A DNA stretch of 64,000 nucleotides from DDH964 sp963806685 (GCA_963806685.1 CAWDZB010000002.1:1-64000); one strand, 5' to 3'; shown: positions 44,305 through 53,189, counted from the first letter of the stretch. Numbers and translations: made by a program. Notes: generated from the sequence alone by a model not told the origin.

Positions 44305-46071
44305 TGAGGCTGTAGAAAAACCCTGAAATTTGCTAGAATGCGGGCAGTTTTTGGAATGAACTCCAGGAGGGAGCATGCCCCGCTTTATCGATTACGACTA
44401 CAAGCAGACGGTGCTTCTGCCGGTGGCTTTTGAAGACCAGATTCTTCCCGGCACCTTCGAGCACACCCTTCACCACCTGGTCGACAACGAACTCGACCTG
44501 CGTCTATTCGATTCCAAGTACAAGAACGATGAGAACGGCCGTCCCGCGTACGATCCGGCGATCCTGCTGAAGATCGTCCTGCTGGCCTATTCGCGGGGGG
44601 TGACCAGCAGCCGCAGGATTGAAGCGCTCTGCCGGGAGAACGTCCTGTTCATGGCGATCTCGGCTGACAGTCGACCGCACTTCACCACCATCGCCGAATT
44701 TATCTCCGGCTCTGCCGACCAGATAGCCGGTCTGTTTCGGCAAGTCCTGCTGATCTGTGGTCAGATGGGACTGATCGGCAAGGAGTTGTTTGCCGTCGAT
44801 GGCTGCAAGATGCCGTCGAACGCCTCCAAGGAATGGAGCGGCACCCGGGCCGATTTGGAGAAGAAATCGGCCAAGATCGACCGGGCGGTGCGGTTTCTGC
44901 TGAACAAGCATCGGGACGAGGACCAGCGGGGAGTGCCCGACGCCACACTCCGGCAGCGCGAGCAGCAGCAGGCGGAAAAACTCCAGGCGGCCAGCCGCAA
45001 GATCAAGGAGTTTCTGGCCCAGGGAAAGACCAGGACCGGGCGCACCGGGAGGGAAGTGAAGGGCAACATCACCGATCCCGACAGTGCCAAGATGAAGACC
45101 GGGCACGGGGTCGTCCAGGGCTACACCGGGGTAGCGGCGGTCGATGCCAAGCATCAGGTGGTGGTCCATGCCGAGGCCTTTGGCACCGGCCAGGAGCACG
45201 GCCTGCTGGAGCCGATGCTCGAAGGGATCAAGACCAACCTCGGCGACGAGACGGTTTTACAAAAGGCCCAGATCCTGGCCGACAGCGGCTACCACTGTAC
45301 CGAGACCCTGGAGCATTTAGAGAAGAATCAGATCGACGGCTACATCGCCGACAACGGCTTTCGCTCTCGGGACCCCCGCTTTGCCGACGCCGGTCGACAC
45401 AAGCCCGCGCCCGTGGCCAAGCCCCGCACCAACACCCGCTACACCACCGCCGATTTCCAGGCGGATATCGTTCACAAGACCTGCACCTGCCCGGCCGGCA
45501 AGCACCTGTGGCTCAAGTGCGCCGAAGCCAAGATTGCCAACCGGCTGTTCATGCAGTTCCAGGCTCACCAGGCCGATTGCGACAGTTGTCAACTACGCTC
45601 CCAGTGTCTGCGCTCGACCAGGCAAAAGGGCGCCCGGCAGGTCAACATCCCGCTGGCGGTCTTGCCCAAACTGGCCGATGGCCCGTTGGCCCGGATGAAG
45701 CAGAAGATCGACTCGGTGCTGGGACGCCACATCTACAGCCAGCGGTTGGGAATCATCGAACCGGTCTTCGGGCACTTGAGGGAAAACATCGGTCTGGATC
45801 GCTTCAGCCTTCGCGGAAAGACCAAGGTCGATGGCCAATGGAAGTTGATGACCTTGGTACACAACCTGACCAAGATCCACCGGTATGGAATGGCTGTTTA
45901 GGTAACAAGGGGGCAGAATAGGCGAGAAAATCCCGCACAAAAGCATTCTGCCGGGTTGAGATGTGGTTGGGGAAAGGATATCCGAAGGAATTGCCCCGAA
46001 GAAAACTGAACTCTGAAAAACTCGAAGATGGGAAGAAGGCCGACCCGTCAGAAGGATTTTTCTACAGACTC
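44305..46071 (+). mobile_element. IS1182-type insertion sequence in the attC crossover point
   Basis: The left end GAGGCTGTAGAAAAACCC (44305-44322) and right end GGATTTTTCTACAGACTC (46054-46071) are inverted repeats (15 of 18 matching by eye). The element is 1,767 bp with one transposase gene. It is flanked by GTT on both sides (44302-44304 and 46072-46074), so it sits exactly at the GTT crossover triplet of the attC; removing it restores ...CACC-GTTATGA.... Whether GTT is a target duplication or site preference cannot be told from one copy. Confidence 0.75.
44375..45901 (+). CDS. IS1182-family transposase
   Basis: A 508-residue DDE transposase. The N-terminal DUF772-like domain includes RPAYDPAILLKIVLLAYSRGVTSSRRIEALC. 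Catalytic residues are visible as Asp in LFAVDGCKMPSN, Asp in ILADSGYHC and Glu in GIIEPVFGHLRENIGLDRF. A cysteine cluster CTCPAG ... CDSCQLRSQCLR lies in the C-terminal half, typical of IS1182. GGAGGGAGC precedes the ATG. Appears intact. Confidence 0.93.
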   Translation: MPRFIDYDYKQTVLLPVAFEDQILPGTFEHTLHHLVDNELDLRLFDSKYKNDENGRPAYDPAILLKIVLLAYSRGVTSSRRIEALCRENVLFMAISADSRPHFTTIAEFISGSADQIAGLFRQVLLICGQMGLIGKELFAVDGCKMPSNASKEWSGTRADLEKKSAKIDRAVRFLLNKHRDEDQRGVPDATLRQREQQQAEKLQAASRKIKEFLAQGKTRTGRTGREVKGNITDPDSAKMKTGHGVVQGYTGVAAVDAKHQVVVHAEAFGTGQEHGLLEPMLEGIKTNLGDETVLQKAQILADSGYHCTETLEHLEKNQIDGYIADNGFRSRDPRFADAGRHKPAPVAKPRTNTRYTTADFQADIVHKTCTCPAGKHLWLKCAEAKIANRLFMQFQAHQADCDSCQLRSQCLRSTRQKGARQVNIPLAVLPKLADGPLARMKQKIDSVLGRHIYSQRLGIIEPVFGHLRENIGLDRFSLRGKTKVDGQWKLMTLVHNLTKIHRYGMAV

Positions 46072-46074
46072 GTT

Positions 46075-46828
46075 ATGAGGCAAGAAATTAAAAATGGAAA
46101 AGGTCCCGTCAAGCACAAACTCATGATTGATTTATTGTCAGGAGCAACAGGTGCTTTCAAATATTTCATATCTAGGGCGCCTGCTATTGGTGAGGCTCTT
46201 GCTGGAATTGACGCCTACAATAAAAGCAAATTTGAAAGAGGCCTAAAGGAGATAATTGATCTTTTAGTCGAAAAGGACGATGATATCGAAGATTTATTCT
46301 CCAATGAATGGCTTTTGACCGATGACGGGAAGGTTTTTATTCACAAAGCCTTTGATTCTGCTCTTGATTCACAAATTGCAGAGAAACGAGAGCTCTTTGT
46401 CAATGCCTTGATAAATGGCGTTCAAAACAAACAAATCACAAATTTAGAAAATTTGAAAATAATAAATTTTGAGAAACCTTTCTCTGGCTTCCTTAATGGT
46501 CCTTGCTGATATGCATACACTATTTAAAGATCAAGTAAAACGACCATCATCAGATCCACATTCTATCGGGCCATCGCCCCAGATTGATTCAGGAAAGATT
46601 GCTCAAAGCCTAAGCTCTAAGTATGAGCCTTATCTGGTAATGTCATCAGTACATGAGATGGAAAGCCAGGGTCTTTTCAGCAATGTTATCGAGTGGGTCA
46701 AACTTAATGATGGCACTTGGCGGCAGGGAAATGGGTTTGAAACTGCAATTGCCTATAACGACTTGACTTGTAAGTTTGTTGAATTTATCACCCATGAAAA
46801 AGATAAAATCGCCCACAACACGAACGTT
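46075..46828 (+). pseudogene. Frameshifted cassette gene of unknown function
   Basis: The ATG at 46075 overlaps the restored GTTATGA junction. The first frame runs to 46509; another frame from about 46469 continues smoothly (LASLMVLADMHTLFKDQV ... FVEFITHEKDKIAHN) to the lone IS end at 46829. The two halves share composition and helical character, so I read them as one gene of about 250 codons with a +1 shift near 46480-46500. The first half contains LLSGATGAFKYFISRAPAIGEALAG. A-rich runs at the break point make a slip likely. A longer start at 45961 lies within the IS and is rejected. Family not recognised. Confidence 0.5.
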
Positions 46829-46850
46829 GAGACTGTAGAAAAACCTCAGA
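46829..46850 (+). mobile_element. Solo IS1182-like left end
   Basis: GAGACTGTAGAAAAACCTC follows a GTT (46826-46828) just as the left end of the complete IS1182 follows GTT at 44302. It is in direct orientation with that end, and no matching right end or transposase follows, so it is a decayed second insertion at another crossover-like site. The next approximately 300 bp (46850-47174) hold no gene; an AAAAATCG...CGATTTTT dyad lies near 46983-47008. Confidence 0.5.
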
Positions 46851-47174
46851 GACTGGAAAATAACTCGATTTTCAGGGCCGAAAAACATTCGATGGGCCAA
46901 GAAGATCGATCTGTCCGGGGAGATCTGGGGTCGGACCAAATCAACTGCCTGGAATTACAAGACAAAATGGCCTAATTCCTACTAAAAATCGGCGTATAGG
47001 TCGATTTTTAGGGCCAGAATTGAAGCCACAACAAATTCGGATGGAAGGGGGAGCTTGGCAAGGGCAAATCAGGGTGTCTTAGCGAAGGTTGTTGATTTGT
47101 TGCCGGGCATCCTTCTGGTCAATCTTAAAGAGGCCGCAGCTTACTAACCGAATGATTGAAATGAAAGCAATCCC

Positions 47175-48110
47175 ATGATCCGTCCCACGTGCTGCCTGCT
47201 TTTTATCCTCCTTTTTCTGTCGGTGTGGACAACCCAGGGCATCGCTGCTGGGGAGAATCCGCCCATTCCCGACTCGACTGCCCCCGCCGCTTCCTCCCAA
47301 CCGGCCCAACCGGACGATTCGGCCCTCAACGAGCGGATCCAGCAGGAGGAGCGGGTCGAGGCGTCGCGGTTTTCCATCCTCCCGCACCGGACCAACTACC
47401 TCCTTCCCGTCACCTACAACACCTCGCCCAATCGGAAAGTGTACGCCAACGCGCCGGGCGGTTCCGAGAACGTGGATAACCTGGAGGTCAAGTTCCAGAT
47501 CAGCCTCAAGACCCCGGTCTGGGATCATATCATCGGCAACAACGGCACCCTGTATGTCGCCTACACCCAGCTGGCCTTCTGGCAGGCCTACAATAGCGAC
47601 TCCTCCTCCCCCTTCCGGGAACTCAATTTCGAGCCGGAAATCTTTCTGGCCTACCGCACCGGCTACCAATTCCTGGGCATCACCAGCCAGGCGGTGACGC
47701 TGGGGCTCGATCACCAGTCCAACGGCCGGTCGGAACCCCTCTCCCGCAGCTGGAACCGGGTGGTGGCCAACCTGGTGTTCAGCGTCGGCGGCACCTATGT
47801 GAACCTCCGCCCCTGGTACCGCATTCCGGAGAAGACCAAGAATGACGACAACCCGGATATCGAGGATTACCTCGGGTACGGGGAGCTGTTCGTCCTGCGC
47901 AAGTTTGGGGAGAACAGCTTCTCCCTGATGCTGCGCAACAACCTGCAAGCGGAGAACCGGGGGGCGGTGCAGCTGGACTGGAGTTTTCCCCTGGGCAAGA
48001 AGTTCAAGGGGTATGTCCAGTATTTCAACGGCTACGGGGAGAGCCTGGCCGATTACAACCATGCCAGCAACCGCTTCGGGATCGGGGTGATGCTGACCGA
48101 CTGGCTGTGA
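47175..48110 (+). CDS. pldA: Outer-membrane phospholipase A (PldA/OMPLA)
   Basis: A 311-residue exported protein with a signal peptide ending near IAAG (about 26) and a 12-strand beta-barrel. Catalytic residues fit OMPLA: His180 and Ser182 in GLDHQSNGRSEPLSRSWNR. The barrel ends in an aromatic/hydrophobic C-terminus (TDWL). It hydrolyses phospholipids in the outer leaflet after membrane damage. It stands at the far edge of the cassette island and overlaps a truncated deacetylase gene at its 3' end (GTGA). Confidence 0.92.
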   Translation: MIRPTCCLLFILLFLSVWTTQGIAAGENPPIPDSTAPAASSQPAQPDDSALNERIQQEERVEASRFSILPHRTNYLLPVTYNTSPNRKVYANAPGGSENVDNLEVKFQISLKTPVWDHIIGNNGTLYVAYTQLAFWQAYNSDSSSPFRELNFEPEIFLAYRTGYQFLGITSQAVTLGLDHQSNGRSEPLSRSWNRVVANLVFSVGGTYVNLRPWYRIPEKTKNDDNPDIEDYLGYGELFVLRKFGENSFSLMLRNNLQAENRGAVQLDWSFPLGKKFKGYVQYFNGYGESLADYNHASNRFGIGVMLTDWL

Positions 48111-48337
48111 GGGAGTGGAAAACGACCAAAGGAATGATTCGGGTGGTTGGTATGTTGGCCGGCATCTTTTTGTTTGCCCTGTGCCTCTCAGCCCCGACCG
48201 CCCGGGCGGAAGATCGGGCCGGACTGCCGGTCCTGGTCTACCACCGCTTCGGCGCGAACGTGGCTTACAGCATGACGGTGACCGACCCGATGTCGGGGTT
48301 CACCCCCCAGCTGCAGTGGCTTGAAAAAAATGGCTGA
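48107..48337 (+). pseudogene. Truncated polysaccharide deacetylase N-terminus
   Basis: From a GTG at 48107 (or ATG at 48134) the frame encodes a signal peptide (GMLAGIFLFALCLSAPTARA) and then LPVLVYHRFG ... SMTVTDPMSGFTPQLQWLEKNG, the first catalytic-domain strand and helix of a polysaccharide-deacetylase-like protein. It stops after 76 codons, where about 200 more are expected. The NodB catalytic motifs are absent, so it must be inactive. The break coincides with the end of the convergent penicillin-binding protein gene. Confidence 0.7.
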
Positions 48338-48357
48338 TGGTCGAATTTTCCGACTGT

Positions 48358-49677
48358 TTACATCCGGCGCGGCTGCGCCTTGTCCGCGCTGGCCTCGAGG
48401 ATCGGTGTGGGTCCGAAGCCGTGCTCGAAAATCTCCTTGGCCAGTTCGGCCGGTTTCACCCGCCAATACTTGTCGTTGACGACCACGATGCCGACCGCAA
48501 TCTGGGCGTCGTTGCTGCGGGCGTAGCCGACGAACCATTCGGTCTTCCCGGGGGGATTGGTGCCGGTGAGCGAACCGGTTTTCCCTCCCATCTGCAGCTG
48601 GCTCAGAACCGGGTCGCGACTCAGGCGGCGGAACGAGCGGTGGGCCGTCCCCTCAGTCACCGTGGTGGCCATCATCCTGCGCATCTCCTGCGCCGTGTCC
48701 GCGCTGATCGGGTTCAGCCAAACGCGGGGTCTCCCCTCGAATTGAACCTTTCCCGCGGCATCCACCGCCTTCTCAACCAGGTACGGTTCCATCATCCGCC
48801 CCTCATTGAGCACGGCAGCGGCCATGAGCGCGCCATGCAGCGGGCTCAACGTCACCTTGCCGAAACCGGCGGCGGTGCGCGCCTCGTCCACGACATCCCC
48901 CTTCGGGATATCCGCAACACTCTGGTCCAAAGGCACCTCGAAGGGAATATCCGTGTTGAAACCGAAGCGACTGGCATAGTCGTCCAGCAACGGGCCGTTA
49001 AGGTCGTGCGCCGCAATCTTGCCGAAAACGGCATTGGCCGATTTCGCGAACGCCTTGCGGAGCGTCATCTGGTTGGAGCCGGAATCTCTCAGAAGCTGGC
49101 GGCGCTTGACGCCGTACATGTTGCCGCAAAATGCGACCTTGGATTCGGGATGATACCCCCCCTCTTCCAGCGCCGCGGCGGAGGTCACGATCTTGAAGAC
49201 CGAGGCCGCGGGAAAGGTGGCCCGCAGCGCCAGGTCGTCGATCAACGGATTCTTTTCCGAATGGTAGGCCAGCGCCAGGACTTCACCGGTTTTCGGGTCC
49301 AGCACCGCGATCCCGGCCCAGTCGACCTTGTAGCGCTCCAGTTTTTCCTGGATGAAGTTCTGCAGTTCGGGGTTCAAGGAAAGCTGGAGGGTCCAATCGG
49401 CGTCCCCCTTCTTCACCTTCAGCTCTTTCGGCGCGTCAACGAGCATCTCGGGTGTGATCAAGCCGCTCAGGATGGCCTTCGGGTCGTTTTGGACCGCGGC
49501 GGGCCGGGAACAGTCGTTGACCGCCCGGACATCGTTATCGGTGCCCCAGAAGGCGCCGAGGAGGAAAACCACTCCTCCCAGTGCCGTCAGGCCCAACATA
49601 ACCGAAACCAGCGACCTCAGCTTGGATTTCCGGCGCCTGGAAGCCTCCAGGCGCCGCTGGTAATCTCTCCAACTCAC
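48358..49677 (-). CDS. Penicillin-binding protein, transpeptidase domain
   Basis: A 439-residue inner-membrane anchored, periplasmic D,D-transpeptidase. One N-terminal helix (about 24-44) is followed by a short linker and the serine acyltransferase domain with SVFK (Ser159-Lys162), SAN (213-215) and KTG (366-368). There is no large PBP dimerisation domain or glycosyltransferase domain, so it is shorter than FtsI/PBP2 and resembles minimal class-B-like or BlaR-type enzymes. The start is a GTG at 49677. Substrate specificity is not assignable. Convergent with the deacetylase fragment. Confidence 0.87.
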   Translation of the reverse strand: MSWRDYQRRLEASRRRKSKLRSLVSVMLGLTALGGVVFLLGAFWGTDNDVRAVNDCSRPAAVQNDPKAILSGLITPEMLVDAPKELKVKKGDADWTLQLSLNPELQNFIQEKLERYKVDWAGIAVLDPKTGEVLALAYHSEKNPLIDDLALRATFPAASVFKIVTSAAALEEGGYHPESKVAFCGNMYGVKRRQLLRDSGSNQMTLRKAFAKSANAVFGKIAAHDLNGPLLDDYASRFGFNTDIPFEVPLDQSVADIPKGDVVDEARTAAGFGKVTLSPLHGALMAAAVLNEGRMMEPYLVEKAVDAAGKVQFEGRPRVWLNPISADTAQEMRRMMATTVTEGTAHRSFRRLSRDPVLSQLQMGGKTGSLTGTNPPGKTEWFVGYARSNDAQIAVGIVVVNDKYWRVKPAELAKEIFEHGFGPTPILEASADKAQPRRM

Positions 49678-49720
49678 GGTATAAAAATCCTTTTACTGGT
49701 GAAATTCATCATCCGGGGCC

Positions 49721-49760
49721 AAAAAGAAACCGCCGGCCTGCGGGTGCAGGCAGCGGCGGT
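49721..49760 (-). terminator. Terminator downstream of the quinone oxidoreductase
   Basis: On the minus strand a GC-rich stem (arms 49760-49746 and 49741-49729, one bulged base, loop of four) is followed by TTTTT at 49725-49721. It lies 150 bp after the qor stop and upstream of the penicillin-binding protein gene. Confidence 0.7.
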
Positions 49761-49911
49761 CAGTGCTGTTTCCGAATCCTGAATTTGGATTTGGCGACCA
49801 TCCCCACACCTCCTGCAAACTCATCCAAAATAAAACTTTAGCAATTTACCCTAGTCGGATGATCAAGTCAAAGGGAGAAGCTGCCCCCCTTCGCTTACGC
49901 CTGGGGAAAAG

Positions 49912-50889
49912 TCAGGGCAGCAGCACCGTCGAGCCGGTGGTCTTGCGCGCCTCCAGGTCGCGATGGGCCCGAGCCGCTTCGCTCAGCGGGTAGGTCTGGT
50001 TGACCTCGATCTTCACCGCCCCGTTCTCCACCACCGCGAAGAGCTCGCTGGCGCTGGCCAGCAGGTCCTCGCGCCGGGCGGTGTAGACCATCAGCGACGG
50101 CCGGGTCAGGAACAGCGAACCCTTGGCGGCGAGCAGTGCGGGATCAAAGGATTCGACCGGCCCAGAGGCCTGGCCGAAGCTGACCAGCATCCCCATCGGC
50201 CGCAGGCAGTCGAGGGACTTGTGGAAGGTGTCGCGGCCGACCGAATCGTAGACCACCGCAACCCCCTCGCCACCGGTGATCTCGCGGGTGCGGGCGACGA
50301 AGTCCTCCTCGCGGTAGAGGATCGGGTGGTGGCAGCCGTGGGCCTTGGCCAGCTCGGCCTTGTCGCGGCTACCAACGGTGCCGATCACCGTCGCGCCGAG
50401 ATAGCGGGCCCACTGGCAGGCGATCAGGCCCACCCCTCCGGCGGCGGCGTGGATCAGCACCGGGTCCCCCGGGCCGACGCGGAAGGTGCGCCGCAGCAGA
50501 TATTGGGCGGTCATCCCCTGCAGCATCATCGCCGCCGCCTGCCGCTCCTCGAGCCAGTCGGGAAGCTTGACCAGGCGGTGGGCGGGAATCAGCCGCTCTT
50601 CGGCGTAGGCGCCCGGCGGCACCCCGGCATAGGCGACCCGGTCGCCGGGCTGGACCTCGTGCACCCCCTCGCCCACCGCCACCACTACGCCGGCCCCTTC
50701 CATCCCCAGAGTGGCGGGGAGCGGGCCGAGGGGGTAGAGCCCGGTGCGGTGGTAGACGTCGATGAAGTTCAGGCCGACCGCGGTGTGGCGCAGGTGAACT
50801 TCGCCCCGGCCGGGAGCGGGAACCGCCACCTCCTCCCAGCGCAGCACCTCGGGGCCTCCGGTTTCATGGATACGGATCGCGTAGGGCAT
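49912..50889 (-). CDS. qor: NADPH:quinone oxidoreductase (zeta-crystallin type)
   Basis: Zinc-free medium-chain dehydrogenase of 325 residues from the ATG at 50889. The N-terminal catalytic domain has GEVHLRHTAVGLNFIDVYHRTGLYPLGPLP and GMEGAGVVVAVGEGV, and the Rossmann domain VLIHAAAGGVGLIACQWARYLGATVIGTVG. These match Qor very closely. It reduces quinones with NADPH. An upstream extension to 51693 is antisense to the TRAP gene and rejected. Monocistronic. Confidence 0.92.
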   Translation of the reverse strand: MPYAIRIHETGGPEVLRWEEVAVPAPGRGEVHLRHTAVGLNFIDVYHRTGLYPLGPLPATLGMEGAGVVVAVGEGVHEVQPGDRVAYAGVPPGAYAEERLIPAHRLVKLPDWLEERQAAAMMLQGMTAQYLLRRTFRVGPGDPVLIHAAAGGVGLIACQWARYLGATVIGTVGSRDKAELAKAHGCHHPILYREEDFVARTREITGGEGVAVVYDSVGRDTFHKSLDCLRPMGMLVSFGQASGPVESFDPALLAAKGSLFLTRPSLMVYTARREDLLASASELFAVVENGAVKIEVNQTYPLSEAARAHRDLEARKTTGSTVLLP

Positions 50890-51120
50890 GCTCTCTCCTT
50901 TCCGGGATGCCAACGGGGCCGGCGGAAAATGTACTGCACCGGCAGAAACCATTATAAACCCTCCGCCGGGTCCTGAAGCCCGGGTGGAAAAAATTTTACT
51001 TTGCAGGTTGGGCATGGCTAATATGACGGGATCACAGCCCCCCGAGGAATTGCCCCTCCACATTGATTTCCCCGGGGGGCCGGCCCGAACCGGCCCCGCA
51101 TCCAGGGAGTGTGATTCAAC

Positions 51121-51660
51121 ATGTTGACACGGATAGAATACTGGATCGACCGCTTCACCGATGTCGTCGGCGGGATTGCCACAGTGGCCATGCTCCTGAT
51201 GCTGATGAACGTCTTTTATGACGCTATTATGCGGTATTTCTTCAAAACCGGCTCCATCGCCCTGCAGGAGCTGGAATGGCATCTTTTTTCCGTCGTCTTC
51301 ATGTTCGGCATCGCCTATGCCCTCAAGGAAGACAGTCACGTGCGCGTCGACATCCTCTATGACCGGCTGTCGCCGCGGACCCAGGCGATTATCAACATTG
51401 CCGGGACCCTTCTGCTGCTGATCCCACTGAGTGTCCTGGTCATCAACGGCTCGATCTGGTTCGTCCACGAATCCTGGCAGGTCGGCGAGATCAGCGGCGA
51501 CCCGGGAGGGCTGACTCACCGCTGGCTGATCAAGGCGGTGATCCCCCTCTCCTTCGTCTTTCTGATCATCTCGTCGATCGGCTTCATGATCCGCAATCTC
51601 AACGTCTTCCGCGGCATTGAAAGACCCAGGCCCCACGCGAGCGAGGACGATGTCCTCTGA
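51121..51660 (+). CDS. dctQ: TRAP transporter small permease (DctQ)
   Basis: A 179-residue inner-membrane protein with four helices. It has the DctQ features IATVAMLLMLMNVFYDAIMRYFFKTG, ALQELEWHLFSVVFMFGIAYALKEDSHVRVD and a C-terminal helix pair. It pairs with the large permease encoded 66 bp downstream. No DctP solute receptor gene is in the surrounding kilobases, so the substrate cannot be proposed. The preceding 231 bp (50890-51120) contain no visible gene. Confidence 0.9.
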   Translation: MLTRIEYWIDRFTDVVGGIATVAMLLMLMNVFYDAIMRYFFKTGSIALQELEWHLFSVVFMFGIAYALKEDSHVRVDILYDRLSPRTQAIINIAGTLLLLIPLSVLVINGSIWFVHESWQVGEISGDPGGLTHRWLIKAVIPLSFVFLIISSIGFMIRNLNVFRGIERPRPHASEDDVL

Positions 51661-51726
51661 CCGCTTTCGCTCCTGACCGGAGATCCGGTTCACGAACGTG
51701 CCTGACCTGCGAAGGAAAGTTCAACC

Positions 51727-53022
51727 ATGATCGGCATCTGCATGTTCCTGACCGCCCTGCTGCTGTTGCTGCTCGGCTTTCCCGTCGCCTTTACCTTCGG
51801 CGGCACCGCGGTCTTCTTCGGGCTGCTCGCCGAAGGTACCGGGATTTTCAGCCTGATGCCGCACCGAATCTTCGCGATCATGAACAACACCATCCTGATG
51901 GCGGTCCCCCTCTTCATCTTCATGGGTATCATCCTGCAGAAGTCGAAGCTGGCCGAGCGCCTGCTCGAGTCGATGGGCTCGCTTTTCGGCGAGATCCGCG
52001 GCGGCATCGCCATCTCCACGGTGCTGGTCGGCGCCCTGCTGGCGGCCTCGACCGGAGTGGTCGGCGCCAGCGTGGTGGCGATGGGGGTGATCTCGTTGCC
52101 GGTGATGCTGAAGTACGGCTACGACAGGCGCCTAGCCGCCGGCACCATCTGCGCCTCCGGCACCCTCGGTCAGATCATCCCGCCGTCGATCGTCCTGATC
52201 ATCCTCGGCGACGTCTTCCAGCAGCCGGTCGGCGATCTTTTCAAGGCAGCCTTCTGGCCGGGATTGACCCTGGTGCTGGTTTATGTCGTCTTCATCGCCG
52301 TCGTCACCACCATGAACAAGAAGCTCGCCCCGCCGGTGCGCCTGGGGGAGGAGCACGGCAGCAAAGGGCGGCAGGGTTTCACCGCATTGGTGGCGATCGT
52401 TCCGCCGCTGGTGCTGATCGTGCTGGTGCTCGGCTCGATCCTGGCGGGGGTCGCGACGCCGACCGAATCCTCGGCGGTCGGCGGCCTCGGCGCCATGGTC
52501 CTGGCAGCCCTCTACCGCCAGATGTCGGCAAAAATGGTCTGGGAGAGCGCCGCCGAAACGGTCAAGATCACCGCCATGGTCTTCGCCATCCTGATCGGGG
52601 CCACGGCTTTCTCCATGGTCTTCACCTACACCGGCGCCGACGCCATCGTCGAGAAGTTCATGCTGGCCCTGCCGGGAGAGAAGTGGGGCTTTCTGATCGT
52701 CTCGATGACCGCCATCATGGCCCTCGGCTTCTTCATCGACTTCGTCGAGATCGCCTACATCGTCATCCCGATCCTGGTTCCGATTGCCGGACGCCTGGGA
52801 ATCGACCCGCTCTGGTACGCGATCCTGATCGCCATGAACCTGCAGACCTCCTTTCTGACCCCGCCATTCGGCTTCAGCCTCTTCTACCTCAAGGGGGTGG
52901 CCCCGCCCGAGGTGCGCACCCTGGACATCTATCGCGGGGTGGTTCCGTTCATCGCCCTGCAGGTGCTGGTGCTGGCCATCCTGATCGTCTTTCCCCGCCT
53001 GTTCGGTCTCAGCATGCACTGA
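51727..53022 (+). CDS. dctM: TRAP transporter large permease (DctM)
   Basis: A 431-residue protein with about 12 helices. Diagnostic segments are FLTALLLLLLGFPVAFTFGG, MAVPLFIFMGIILQKS, GALLAASTGVVGASVVAMG, TICASGTLGQIIPPSIVLII and ATPTESSAVGGLGA; the C-terminal LQTSFLTPPFGFSLFYLKGVAP is highly conserved in DctM. It drives Na+-coupled uptake of an organic acid or related anion, using a DctP encoded elsewhere. GAAGGAAAG lies before the ATG. Confidence 0.94.
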   Translation: MIGICMFLTALLLLLLGFPVAFTFGGTAVFFGLLAEGTGIFSLMPHRIFAIMNNTILMAVPLFIFMGIILQKSKLAERLLESMGSLFGEIRGGIAISTVLVGALLAASTGVVGASVVAMGVISLPVMLKYGYDRRLAAGTICASGTLGQIIPPSIVLIILGDVFQQPVGDLFKAAFWPGLTLVLVYVVFIAVVTTMNKKLAPPVRLGEEHGSKGRQGFTALVAIVPPLVLIVLVLGSILAGVATPTESSAVGGLGAMVLAALYRQMSAKMVWESAAETVKITAMVFAILIGATAFSMVFTYTGADAIVEKFMLALPGEKWGFLIVSMTAIMALGFFIDFVEIAYIVIPILVPIAGRLGIDPLWYAILIAMNLQTSFLTPPFGFSLFYLKGVAPPEVRTLDIYRGVVPFIALQVLVLAILIVFPRLFGLSMH

Positions 53023-53189
53023 TTCCGGGCCGATGCCCTCCCCAACTGCGGCGCTTCCATGGGCCGGATCGAACAGGCCGGCCGGAATTTGCTCGCCGAA
53101 TCAACTGACTCCGCAAGACCGGAAGTTGCAATTCCGGTCATTTTCGCTAGGGTCAAGGAACAACCCTTCACCGGAAAGGAGGAGCAACC

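Larger units (their letters stand above)
41264..46828. mobile_element. Integron cassette array without integrase (CALIN), IS-interrupted
   Basis: AT-richer than both flanks. Junctions with GTTRRRY-like core sites occur at 41264 (GTTAGCT), 41833 (GTTATAA), 42131 (GTTAGAA), 44302 (GTT before an IS) and 46072 (GTTATGA). Two of the sites have the full attC form with matching ATCAAGCGGACG left arms and GCCGCTTATC right arms. All cassette genes are in plus orientation and start shortly after a GTT junction. No tyrosine recombinase of the IntI type is in the window, and the flanking genes are ordinary chromosomal genes, hence CALIN. Recognised by eye from integron knowledge; not folded computationally. 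Confidence 0.65.

Noticed and set aside
49912..51693. Extended 593-codon minus-strand frame covering qor and the region opposite dctQ
   Set aside because: Only the part from 50889 downstream matches Qor; the extension is antisense to dctQ and the intergenic region.
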